From: Leifsonia sp. Root227
GTDB taxonomy: Bacteria > Actinomycetota > Actinomycetes > Actinomycetales > Microbacteriaceae
Reading direction: 5' to 3'
Assembly (NCBI RefSeq): GCF_001428745.1
Contig: NZ_LMIO01000003.1
Span: 496,001 to 560,000 of the forward strand
DNA: 64,000 nt
Both the position numbers and the translations under genes were made by a program. Positions 8,471-16,125 of the stretch are shown piece after piece. The notes below the pieces were generated by a model. It ran no database searches. It saw only the letters and a list, made by a program, of their open reading frames with translations, and was not told where the DNA came from. How positions within the stretch are numbered: the stretch's first letter is position 1; each line of letters begins with the position of its first letter.

Positions 8471-9571
8471 GTGACCACGTCCACGCAGCAGCCCATCCGC
8501 ATCCCGCACACCCCGTGGGGTCGTGCCATCGCCATCGCCGTCGCGGCCGCCGTGATCGTCGGCGTGGTGCTCCTCGCCTTCGTCTGGCCCACGATGACCT
8601 CGTCGGTGAAAGACGTCCCCATCGCGATCGCGGGCGACAGCGCGCAGGTCGCCGCCGTGCGGACCACGCTCGACACGAGCGCGCACGGGGTCTTCGACGT
8701 GACGACGGTGGACTCCCGCGCCGCGGCCGTCGGCCGCATCCAGACCAGGGATGCGTACGGCGCCATCGTGCTCGGGGCGCAGCCGGAGGTGCTCACCGCA
8801 TCCGCCAACGGAGCAGCCGTCAGCCAGCTCCTCGGCCAGCTCGCCGGTCAGCTGCAGACGCAGGCCAACGCGCAGGCCGCCGCGGCCGTGCAGAAGGCCG
8901 TCGCTGCCGGCGCTGCCCCGCAGGGAACGGTCGAGCCGACCATCACGGTCACGGTGACGGACGTCGTGCCGCTCGCCTCCACAGACGCGCGCGGCCTCGG
9001 ACTCACCGCCGCGGCGTTCCCCCTCGTCCTCGGCGGCCTGGTCGGCGGCATCCTCATCTCCTTCCTGGTCGCTGGGAGCTGGCGACGGCTCGCCGCGGTG
9101 ACCGCATACGGTGTGGTCGGCGGATTCGGGATCGTCGGCATCATGCAGGGCTGGTTCGGCGTGCTGCAGGGTGACTTCTGGGTGAACGCGCTCGCCGTCG
9201 GGCTCGCCATGTTCGCCACGGCGTCGTTCATCGTCGGGATGAACGCGTTGATCGGGCGCGCCGGCATCGCCGTCGGCGGTGTGCTCACAATGCTGATCGG
9301 CAACCCGCTGTCGTCCGCCGCTCAGCCCATCCAGTTCATGGCGGCGCCGTGGGGTGCGATCGGGCAATGGTTCGTGCCAGGCGCGTCGGCGACGCTGGTG
9401 CGCGACCTGTCGTACTTCCCGGATGCGGACACCCTGTTCCCGTGGCTGGTGCTCGTCGGGTGGAGCCTGGTCGGGGTGGTCGCGATGATCGCGGGGCACT
9501 TCCGCAACCAGGAGGTCGTCGCGGCCGCGGTGCCGGAGCACGAGGAGGAGCACGTACTCCAGCTCGCCTGA
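8471..9571 (+). CDS. ABC-2/YhgE-type membrane exporter protein
   Basis: Membrane protein of 366 residues: a first helix at about residues 20-40, a large extracytoplasmic domain (about 45-165), then five or six helices from about residue 175, and a charged C-terminal tail. This topology is that of DUF3533/YhgE/ABC-2-like permeases, which act in export of drugs, lipids or surface proteins. No ATPase gene is adjacent, so it may act alone. The GTG start follows GGAGG. Control by the divergent TetR gene is supported by two operators. The substrate is unknown. Confidence 0.75.
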   Translation: MTTSTQQPIRIPHTPWGRAIAIAVAAAVIVGVVLLAFVWPTMTSSVKDVPIAIAGDSAQVAAVRTTLDTSAHGVFDVTTVDSRAAAVGRIQTRDAYGAIVLGAQPEVLTASANGAAVSQLLGQLAGQLQTQANAQAAAAVQKAVAAGAAPQGTVEPTITVTVTDVVPLASTDARGLGLTAAAFPLVLGGLVGGILISFLVAGSWRRLAAVTAYGVVGGFGIVGIMQGWFGVLQGDFWVNALAVGLAMFATASFIVGMNALIGRAGIAVGGVLTMLIGNPLSSAAQPIQFMAAPWGAIGQWFVPGASATLVRDLSYFPDADTLFPWLVLVGWSLVGVVAMIAGHFRNQEVVAAAVPEHEEEHVLQLA

Positions 9572-9587
9572 GCGGCTCCGCAGCCGG

Positions 9588-9636
9588 TCGTGCCGGATCG
9601 CCGTGACAGCCTGGGGCGCACGGCGATTCGGCACGA
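9588..9636. terminator. 18-bp stem hairpin after the exporter gene
   Basis: Arms 9588-9605 and 9619-9636 are complementary over 18 positions with one mismatch, around a 13-nt loop. There is no U-tract. It lies 16 nt after the exporter stop and 11 nt before the TAGCCT promoter of the next gene, so it probably ends the exporter transcript. Confidence 0.6.
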
Positions 9637-9658
9637 GTGATTCGCGTAGCCTGGCGGT

Positions 9659-10642
9659 ATGCAACAGCGCACACTCGGCAGGACGGGCCGCACGGTCTCC
9701 GTCATCGGACTCGGCACCTGGCAGCTCGGAGCGGACTGGGGCGACGTGAGTGAGCAGGACGCCCTGGCCGTCCTCGACGCGGCGGTCGCGGCGGGCGTCA
9801 CCTTCTTCGACACGGCGGACGTCTACGGCGACGGGCGCAGCGAGCGCCTGATCGGCGCATACCGGGCCGCACATCCCGAGGCGCCGCTGACTGTCGCGAC
9901 CAAGATGGGCCGCCGCGAGGCGCAGGACCCTGACAACTTCACGCTGGCGAAGTTCCGCGAGTGGACGGACCGCTCGCGCGCGAACCTCGGCGTCGACACG
10001 CTCGATCTGGTGCAGCTGCACTGCCCACCGACCCCGGTGTTCTCGACGGATGCGGTCTACGACGCCCTCGACACGCTCGTCGCAGACGGGGCGATCGCGA
10101 ACTACGGCGTCAGCGTGGAGACCTGCGACGAGGCACTCGCCGCGATCGCGCGGCCAGGCACGGCGACGGTGCAGATCATCCTCAATGCGTTCCGCCTCAA
10201 GCCGCTCGACGAGGTGCTTCCCGCAGCGCGGGAGGCCGGCGTCGGCATCATCGCCCGCGTTCCGCTCGCGTCCGGGCTGCTGAGCGGTCGCTACACGCCC
10301 GACACCGTGTTCGCCGCCGACGACCACCGCGCGTACAACCGCCACGGGGAGGCGTTCGACGTCGGAGAGACGTTCTCCGGCGTGGACTTCGACGAGGGCG
10401 TGGGCGCCGCGCGCGAGTTCGCAGCGCTGGTCCCGTCCGGCCTGACGCCGGCGCAGGCAGCGCTCGCCTGGGTGGCCCAGCAGGACGGCGTCTCCACCGT
10501 CATCCCTGGCGCACGGTCGCCTGAGCAGGCGCGCGCCAACGCGGCCGCCGGCTCCGCCGCGCCGCTCGGCGCCCCGTTCGAGGCCGCGGTCCGCGACATC
10601 TACGACCGCCGCTTCCGCGCCGTCGTGCACCCGCGCTGGTAG
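9659..10642 (+). CDS. aldo/keto reductase
   Basis: NADPH-dependent reductase of the TIM-barrel AKR fold (327 residues). Visible are the N-terminal GLGTWQLG, the catalytic region FFDTADVYGDGRSE (Asp/Tyr), VATKMG (Lys), LVQLHCPP (His) and the cofactor-binding IPGARSPEQARAN near the C-terminus. TAGCCT lies exactly 6 nt before the ATG, so it is probably leaderless. A palindromic repeat array begins 16 nt after the stop. Confidence 0.9.
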   Translation: MQQRTLGRTGRTVSVIGLGTWQLGADWGDVSEQDALAVLDAAVAAGVTFFDTADVYGDGRSERLIGAYRAAHPEAPLTVATKMGRREAQDPDNFTLAKFREWTDRSRANLGVDTLDLVQLHCPPTPVFSTDAVYDALDTLVADGAIANYGVSVETCDEALAAIARPGTATVQIILNAFRLKPLDEVLPAAREAGVGIIARVPLASGLLSGRYTPDTVFAADDHRAYNRHGEAFDVGETFSGVDFDEGVGAAREFAALVPSGLTPAQAALAWVAQQDGVSTVIPGARSPEQARANAAAGSAAPLGAPFEAAVRDIYDRRFRAVVHPRW

Positions 10643-10658
10643 GGCGGCCGTCTGCGGC

Positions 10659-10920
10659 GTTCTCCGTCTGGACGGAGAACGCGGCGACACGCCACGCCCC
10701 CTCTCCGTTGGGACGGAGAACGCGGCCGCCCGCCGCGCATTCTCCGTCCCAACGGCGTTTCCGGCGGCGTGGCGCGCTGGTTCTCCGTAACGACGGAGTT
10801 TTGGGCGGCGTCGCGCCGGTTCTCCGTAACGACGGAGTTTTGGGCGGCGTCGCGCCGGTTCTCCGTAGCGACGGAGTTTCCGGCGGCGTGGCGCGCCGGG
10901 TCTCCGTCTGGACGGAGAGC
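10659..10920. repeat. array of seven palindromic units, period about 40 bp
   Basis: This 307-base gap between convergent genes holds no convincing gene. Seven units of the form CTCCGTNNNGACGGAG start at about 10660, 10701, 10740, 10781, 10820, 10859 and 10900, with spacings 41, 39, 41, 39, 39 and 41 bp. The first is a perfect 22-bp palindrome (10659-10680); the unit near 10740 is degenerate. The parts between are also similar (GGCGGCGTSGCGCGCCGG-like). Two 39-bp repeats in the middle are identical. Related arrays occur at 43450-43540 and 50837-50933. Confidence 0.9.
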
Positions 10921-10949
10921 CGGCGGGCGCGCAAGCGCGGCGTGCGCGG

Positions 10950-12161
10950 TCAGGAGGGCTGGACGGGGACCGGCTCGGTGTCCGGGATGGGAGAGGCGTC
11001 GCGGCCGCGGAGGTCGGGGTGGATGCGGTGGGCCAGCGCTGGCACGATGAAGCCGACGAGCGCGAAGGCGCCGGCCACCCAGAACGCACCGATCGCTCCG
11101 CTGCCGTCGATGAGGAAGCCCGCGAGCGCGGAACCCAGGGCGGCGCCGATGAGCTGGCCGGTGCCCACCCAGCCGTACGCCTCCGCCGTGTCGGAGAACT
11201 TCACGCTCGCCGAGACGATCGCGAACAGCACGGCCAGTGCCGGTGCGATGCCGAGGCCGGCGACGATGAGCGTGAGCGAGAGGCCCCACCAGGAGCCGAG
11301 CATGAACGTGGAGATGACGACACCCACGAAGACGATGAACATGCGCCGCGCCGTCGCCCACGGCCCGATCGGGACGTGCCCGAAGGCCAGGCCGCCGACG
11401 AGGGAGCCGAGCGACCAGATCGCCAACACGATGCCTGCGAATGGCGAACCCTCGCCGAAGTTCGCGACCACACCGGCCTCGATCGCCGCACACGACCCGA
11501 TCAGCAGGAAGCCGACCACCGTCGCCAGCAGCACGGGAGGACGGGCGAGCACCACGCCGAACCGGCGCTTGCTGCGCGGGATGCGCACCCTCCCGACCTC
11601 CGGCGACGAGATGAACCACAGGCCGCCGAGCAGCATGATCGCCACCGACATCAGGATGCCCTGCACCGTGCCGATCTGGGTGGCGACGAAGGTGATGGCG
11701 ACGGGGCCGGCGATCCAGATGATCTCCTGCGCAGACGCATCGAGCGAGAACAGCGGGGTGAGCTGACGCGAGTTGACCATCTTGGGGTAGATGGTGCGGA
11801 CGGCAGGCTGGATGGGCGGCATGCTGAGCCCGGCGAAGAACGCCACGCCCATCGTCACCGGGATGGGCATGACGAAGACGCCGATCGCGGCGACGGCCGC
11901 CGCGCACAGGATCAGGGTGGTCCACAGCACAACGCGCATCCCCAGGATGCCCATCAAGCGGCTCGTCATCGGCCCGGCGATGGCCTGCCCGATGCTCATC
12001 GCGCCGAGCACGAGCCCCGCTGCGCCGTAGGAGTGGTGGACGTGCTCGATGTGCAGCAGGAACGCGAGCGAGAGCATCCCGAACGGGAACCTGGCCAGGA
12101 GCTGGGCAGCGATGATCCGCGTGACGCCCGGCGTCTTGAGAAGGCTCGAATACGTGCTCAC
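10950..12161 (-). CDS. MFS transporter
   Basis: Major facilitator superfamily protein of 403 residues with about twelve hydrophobic helices and a short hydrophilic C-terminus rich in Pro and Asp. The loop between helices 2 and 3 is short and basic (TSRLMGILGMR), as in MFS drug or sugar efflux proteins. The first half has the MPPIQPAVRTIYPKMV pattern often annotated simply as MFS transporter in Actinobacteria. The GTG start follows TAGACT by 9 nt, so the message has almost no leader. Substrate and direction are unknown. Confidence 0.85.
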   Translation of the reverse strand: MSTYSSLLKTPGVTRIIAAQLLARFPFGMLSLAFLLHIEHVHHSYGAAGLVLGAMSIGQAIAGPMTSRLMGILGMRVVLWTTLILCAAAVAAIGVFVMPIPVTMGVAFFAGLSMPPIQPAVRTIYPKMVNSRQLTPLFSLDASAQEIIWIAGPVAITFVATQIGTVQGILMSVAIMLLGGLWFISSPEVGRVRIPRSKRRFGVVLARPPVLLATVVGFLLIGSCAAIEAGVVANFGEGSPFAGIVLAIWSLGSLVGGLAFGHVPIGPWATARRMFIVFVGVVISTFMLGSWWGLSLTLIVAGLGIAPALAVLFAIVSASVKFSDTAEAYGWVGTGQLIGAALGSALAGFLIDGSGAIGAFWVAGAFALVGFIVPALAHRIHPDLRGRDASPIPDTEPVPVQPS

Positions 12162-12212
12162 AAGAGGTCAAGTCTATCGGTGGGATGCGCTTCGCCAAGG
12201 GGCGGGACAGGC

Positions 12213-12250
12213 TGTGGAAAAGTGCATAAGTTATGCACACCTGTGGATGA
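12213..12250. promoter_or_regulatory. cluster of four DnaA-box-like sequences upstream of nrdA
   Basis: Within 38 bp lie TGTGGAAAA (12213-12221), a reverse box AGTGCATAA (12221-12229), TTATGCACA (12231-12239, an exact TTATNCACA match) and TGTGGATGA (12242-12250). The others are one mismatch from TGTGNATAA. The middle two form a 17-bp palindrome centred on 12230. DnaA is known to control nrdAB in E. coli; a similar role here is inference. Confidence 0.5.
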
Positions 12251-12254
12251 CACG

Positions 12255-12304
12255 CCCACTAGATATGGGGTTCGATAAATGTCGGACCCCCGCTATATAG
12301 TGGT
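12255..12304. promoter_or_regulatory. two NrdR-box-like sites upstream of nrdA
   Basis: Two aligned 16-mers, CCCACTAGATATGGGG (12255-12270) and CCCGCTATATAGTGGT (12289-12304), share CCC-R-CTA-K-ATA-K-K-GG and are 34 bp apart. Paired AT-centred palindromes of this kind are what the nucleotide-sensing repressor NrdR binds in front of ribonucleotide reductase operons. The second overlaps a TATATAGT element that could serve as -10. Confidence 0.6.
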
Positions 12305-12442
12305 CACACGCCGAAACGCACTGCGGGTCTCGCCCAGCGGATTTCGGCCGTGACAAGGGGTTTTTGCGAGCGCGCCGTGCGCGCCCGCGGGGAGTGCAGA
12401 CTTCGCCGCTCAGGCAGAGCGGCACATTGAGAGGGAGAGAAA

Positions 12443-14914
12443 GTGGCCATCACTGTCGTGAAGCGCAACGGCGAACGGGAGCCGTACGACGCGAACAAGA
12501 TCAACCTGGCCATCGAGAGCGCCGCGCAGGGCCTCGATGAGAACATCACCTGGGTCACCCAGATCGCCAGCGAGCTCGAGCTGACGCTGTTCGACGGCAT
12601 CACCACCCAGCAGCTCGACGAGGCCGTCATCCAGGTCGCGCTGCAGAACGTGAAGGACGACCCCGCGTTCGACACCGTGGCCGCCCGCCTCCTGCTCAAG
12701 ACGATCTACAAGCGCGTCCTCGGCGACTACGAGGGCCAGGACGAGCTCGTTGCTCTTCACGCCAGCCACTTCCGCGCATACATCGAGCGCGGCGTCTCCG
12801 AGCAGCTCCTCGAGCCGCGCTTCACCGACCTTTTCGACCTCGACCGCCTCGCCGGCCACCTCGACCCGTCGCGCGACGGGCTGCTCAAGTACATCGGCGT
12901 CGTCACCCTCAACAACCGTTACGGCATCAAGGCGCGCAACGGGGAGACCCTCGAGGTCCCGCAGTACTTCTGGATGCGCATCGCGATGGGCCTGTCGCTC
13001 AACGAGGCGGACCCCACCACCCACGCTCTCGCGTTCTACGACAAGATGTCGCGGCTCGAATACCTCGCGGCCGGCTCCACGCTCGTCAACGCGGGAACCG
13101 CATACCCGCAGCTCTCCAACTGCTTCGTCATGGAGATGCAGGACGACATCGAGCACATCGCCAAGAGCGTCCGCGACGTCATGTGGCTCACCAAGGGAAC
13201 GGGCGGCATCGGCCTCTCCGTCACCAAGCTGCGCGCCCAGGGCTCGCCCATCCGCTCCAACAACACCACCTCCACCGGCCCCATCCCGTTCATGCACACG
13301 ATCGACTCCGTGCTGCGCGCGGTCAGCCGGGGTGGAAAGAAGTTCGGCGCCCTCTGCTTCTACATGGAGAACTGGCACATGGACTTCCCGGAGTTCCTCG
13401 ACCTGCGTCAGAACTCCGGCGACCCGTACCGCCGCACCCGCACCGCCAACACCGCGGTCTGGATCAGCGACGAGTTCATGAAGCGCGTGCAGAACGACGG
13501 CGACTGGTACCTCTTCGACCCGCTGGAGGTCTCCGACCTCAACGAGCTGTACGGCAAGGAGTTCTCCGAGCGCTACGCGTTCTACGTGGGCGAGGCAGAG
13601 GCCGGTCGCCTGCACATGTTCAAGAAGATCAGCGCCCGCTCGCAGTTCAAGGACATCCTGATGAGCCTCCAGACCACCAGCCACCCGTGGCTGACCTGGA
13701 AGGACACCATCAACAACCGTGCCCTCAACAACAACACCGGCACCATCCACCTGTCCAACCTCTGCACGGAGATCACCCTCCCGCAGGACCGCGACAACGT
13801 CTCCGTCTGCAACCTGGCGTCGATCAACCTGTCGCGCCACCTGGTCGACGGCAAGATGGACTGGGCCCGCATCGAGGAGAGCGCCCGCAGCGCCGTCCGC
13901 CAGCTCGACAACCTGATCGACATCACGATCTCCAGCGTCGACGAGGCCGACTTCTCCAACAAGCAGAACCGCGCCATCGGCCTCGGCGTGATGGGCTTCA
14001 CCGACATCGTCGAGCGGCTCGGCTTCAGTTACGAGAGCGAAGAGGCGTACGACCTGATCGACGAGATCATGGAGCACGTCTCGTACGCGGCCATCGACGA
14101 GAGCGCCGACCTGGCGAAGGAGCGCGGCGCATACCCGAACTTCGACGGCTCGCGCTGGTCGCAGGGGCTCGTCCCGTTCGACTCGATCGCCCTCACCGAG
14201 CAGGACCGCGGCGTTCCGATCAAGGTCAACCGCACCACCCGCCTCGACTGGGACAGCCTGCGCGAGAAGGTCAAGGGCGGGATGCGCAACGCGACCCTCA
14301 TGGCCATCGCACCGACCGCATCCATCGGCCTGGTCGCCGGCACCACGCCCGGCTTCGACCCGCAGTTCTCGCAGATCTTCAGCCGCTCGACATCGTCCGG
14401 CAAGTTCCTCGAGGTCAACCGCAACCTGGTTGAGGCGCTGCAGGCCCGCGGCCTGTGGGAGACCACGCGCGAGTCGATCCTGCGCTCGCAGGGCGACATC
14501 CAGAACGTCGCAGAGATCCCGGACGACCTGAAGGCCGCGTTCAAGACGAGCTTCCAGCTCTCGCCGTACGCGTTCCTCGAGGTCGCAGCCCGCGCCCAGA
14601 AGTGGATCGACCAGGCCATCAGCCGCAACATGTACCTGGAGACCAGGGACATCGGCGACATGATGGACATCTACTACGCAGCGTGGGAGCGTGGCGTCAA
14701 GACCACCTATTACCTGCACATGAAGCCCCGCCACCAGGCAGAGCAGTCGACCGTCAAGGTCAACAAGGCCGAGGAGATCTCCGGTGGCCGCAAGGGCTTC
14801 GCAACGGTCGGTGCAGGCGCACCCGCCGCATCCACGGAGAAGGCGGAAGCGCCGGCGGCACCTGCTCGCCGCGGATTCGGCTTCGGCGGACTGTCGACGG
14901 GTGGTGAGAAGTAA
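12443..14914 (+). CDS. nrdA: ribonucleoside-diphosphate reductase, alpha (catalytic) subunit
   Basis: Reduces ribonucleoside diphosphates to deoxyribonucleotides, in the cytoplasm together with NrdB. The 823-residue protein opens with an ATP-cone (VVKRNGEREPYDANKI, about residues 5-92) for allosteric activity control. The active-site cysteines are Cys227 (SNCFV), radical Cys441 (NLCTE, with Asn439 and Glu443) and Cys456. The radical-relay pair is Tyr756-Tyr757. The C-terminus (GGLSTGGEK) lacks the usual redox cysteine pair: TAA is followed at once, in the same frame, by ATG and a 25-residue ORF that carries CESC. Start is GTG after GAGAGGGAG. Upstream lie NrdR-like and DnaA-like sites. Operon with nrdB. 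Confidence 0.95.
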   Translation: MAITVVKRNGEREPYDANKINLAIESAAQGLDENITWVTQIASELELTLFDGITTQQLDEAVIQVALQNVKDDPAFDTVAARLLLKTIYKRVLGDYEGQDELVALHASHFRAYIERGVSEQLLEPRFTDLFDLDRLAGHLDPSRDGLLKYIGVVTLNNRYGIKARNGETLEVPQYFWMRIAMGLSLNEADPTTHALAFYDKMSRLEYLAAGSTLVNAGTAYPQLSNCFVMEMQDDIEHIAKSVRDVMWLTKGTGGIGLSVTKLRAQGSPIRSNNTTSTGPIPFMHTIDSVLRAVSRGGKKFGALCFYMENWHMDFPEFLDLRQNSGDPYRRTRTANTAVWISDEFMKRVQNDGDWYLFDPLEVSDLNELYGKEFSERYAFYVGEAEAGRLHMFKKISARSQFKDILMSLQTTSHPWLTWKDTINNRALNNNTGTIHLSNLCTEITLPQDRDNVSVCNLASINLSRHLVDGKMDWARIEESARSAVRQLDNLIDITISSVDEADFSNKQNRAIGLGVMGFTDIVERLGFSYESEEAYDLIDEIMEHVSYAAIDESADLAKERGAYPNFDGSRWSQGLVPFDSIALTEQDRGVPIKVNRTTRLDWDSLREKVKGGMRNATLMAIAPTASIGLVAGTTPGFDPQFSQIFSRSTSSGKFLEVNRNLVEALQARGLWETTRESILRSQGDIQNVAEIPDDLKAAFKTSFQLSPYAFLEVAARAQKWIDQAISRNMYLETRDIGDMMDIYYAAWERGVKTTYYLHMKPRHQAEQSTVKVNKAEEISGGRKGFATVGAGAPAASTEKAEAPAAPARRGFGFGGLSTGGEK

Positions 14915-14992
14915 ATGAACACCACCAAGATCGAGGAGTACTACGTTCCGGTCGACCCGATGGACGACCTGCAGTGCGAATCCTGCCAGTAG
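14915..14992 (+). CDS. 25-residue ORF carrying the NrdA-type CxxC redox tail
   Basis: ATG follows the nrdA stop codon directly (TAAATG) and in the same reading frame. The peptide has an acidic, aromatic middle (EEYYVPVDPMDDL) and ends CESCQ. A mobile C-terminal cysteine pair is what re-reduces the active-site disulfide in class I NrdA proteins, and NrdA here lacks it. The peptide is therefore either fused to NrdA by readthrough of UAA, or made by reinitiation and acts as a separate redox mediator. A weak GGTGAGAAG lies before the ATG. The next gene, nrdB, starts 32 nt later. Confidence 0.7.
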   Translation: MNTTKIEEYYVPVDPMDDLQCESCQ

Positions 14993-15024
14993 CCGGCTGA
15001 CCCGAAAGAGAGAGAAGAAACACG

Positions 15025-16014
15025 ATGGGCATCCTGGGAACGGGAATCGAAGAGGGCCTGCTGCTCAAGCCGGTGAAGTACAAGTGGGCGATGGACCTGT
15101 ACGACCAGGCCGTGGCGAACACGTGGTTCCCCAACGAGATCCAGCTCGGTGAGGACATCGCCGACTTCAAGAAGATGACCGACGAGGAACGTCACGCGGT
15201 CACCTTCCTGATGAGCTACTTCAACCCGAACGAGCTCCTGGTGAACAAGGCTCTCGCGTTCGGGGTATACCCGTACATCAACGCGGCGGAGGCGCACCTG
15301 TACCTCGCCAAGCAGATGTGGGAGGAGGCGAACCACTGCATGTCGTTCGAGTACGTCCTCGAGACGTTCCCGATCGACCGCGAGCAGGCGTACAACTCTC
15401 ACGTGGACATCCCGTCGATGGCCCGCAAGGAGGAGTTCGAGGTCCGGTTCATCAAGCGGATGACCGAGCAGGCGCTCGACATCACGACGACAGAGGGCAA
15501 GCAGGACTTCATCCGCAACCTCGTCGCGTACAACGTGATCCTCGAGGGCATCTGGTTCTACTCGGGCTTCATGGTGGCGCTGTCGTTCCGTCAGCGGAAC
15601 CTGCTGCGCAACTTCGGTTCGCTGATCGACTGGGTGGTGCGCGACGAGTCGCTGCACCTCAAGTTCGGCATCAACCTCATCCTGACCGTGCTCGAGGAGA
15701 ACCCGGACCTGCAGACCCCGGAGTTCGCCGGTGAGATCCGTCAGATGATCCTGGATGCGGTCGAGATGGAGGAGCAGTACAACCGTGACCTCCTCCCCGG
15801 CGGCATCCTTGGCCTGAACGCGAACTACATCAACCAGTACGTCCGCTACCTGGCCGACCGCCGACTCGAAGAGCTCGGCTTCGAGGCCGAGTACAAGGTC
15901 GCCAACCCGGCCAAGTGGATGGCGACGGCGAACGACACGCTCGAACTGGTGAACTTCTTCGAGTCCACCAACACCTCGTACGAGTCGAACGCGAAGGCGT
16001 CGACCGGCCACTGA
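15025..16014 (+). CDS. nrdB: ribonucleoside-diphosphate reductase, beta subunit, tyrosine-free (class Ic-like)
   Basis: Ferritin-like radical-generating subunit (329 residues) that supplies the oxidant for NrdA Cys441. Metal ligands align as Glu70, Glu101, His104, Glu174, Glu208 and His211. At the place of the stable tyrosyl radical (four residues after His104) there is Phe108, and the first ligand is Glu, not Asp. Both features mark the class Ic type known from Chlamydia trachomatis, which uses a Mn/Fe cofactor; the cofactor here is inferred. Strong AGAGAGAGAAG ribosome binding site. Co-transcribed with nrdA. Confidence 0.93.
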   Translation: MGILGTGIEEGLLLKPVKYKWAMDLYDQAVANTWFPNEIQLGEDIADFKKMTDEERHAVTFLMSYFNPNELLVNKALAFGVYPYINAAEAHLYLAKQMWEEANHCMSFEYVLETFPIDREQAYNSHVDIPSMARKEEFEVRFIKRMTEQALDITTTEGKQDFIRNLVAYNVILEGIWFYSGFMVALSFRQRNLLRNFGSLIDWVVRDESLHLKFGINLILTVLEENPDLQTPEFAGEIRQMILDAVEMEEQYNRDLLPGGILGLNANYINQYVRYLADRRLEELGFEAEYKVANPAKWMATANDTLELVNFFESTNTSYESNAKASTGH

Positions 16015-16125
16015 GGCGCAGAGCACGGCAGCCAGCGCGGCAGGGGAGTGATCCTCTGGCGCCGTTCTCGCTGTGCGCCAGGCCGCTGCTCCTCTGCCGC
16101 CGGACGATGCGCGAGGATGGAGGGC

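Noticed and set aside
10659..10920. CRISPR array
   Set aside because: The segments between the repeats are similar to each other, not unique spacers, and no cas genes are near.
10500..10934. Repeat-containing small proteins in the palindromic array (for example with RFSVTTEFWAAS repeats)
   Set aside because: The unit length (39-41 bp) is not a constant multiple of three, no start signal fits, and the conserved feature is DNA palindromy.
12213..12250. Replication origin
   Set aside because: Only four imperfect boxes, no AT-rich unwinding element, and no dnaA/dnaN neighbours; placement fits nrd regulation.
14912..14914. Simple sequencing error creating a stop inside nrdA
   Set aside because: Not excluded, but the stop is followed at once by ATG and no other nrdA base looks disturbed, so I report it as a finding with that caveat.
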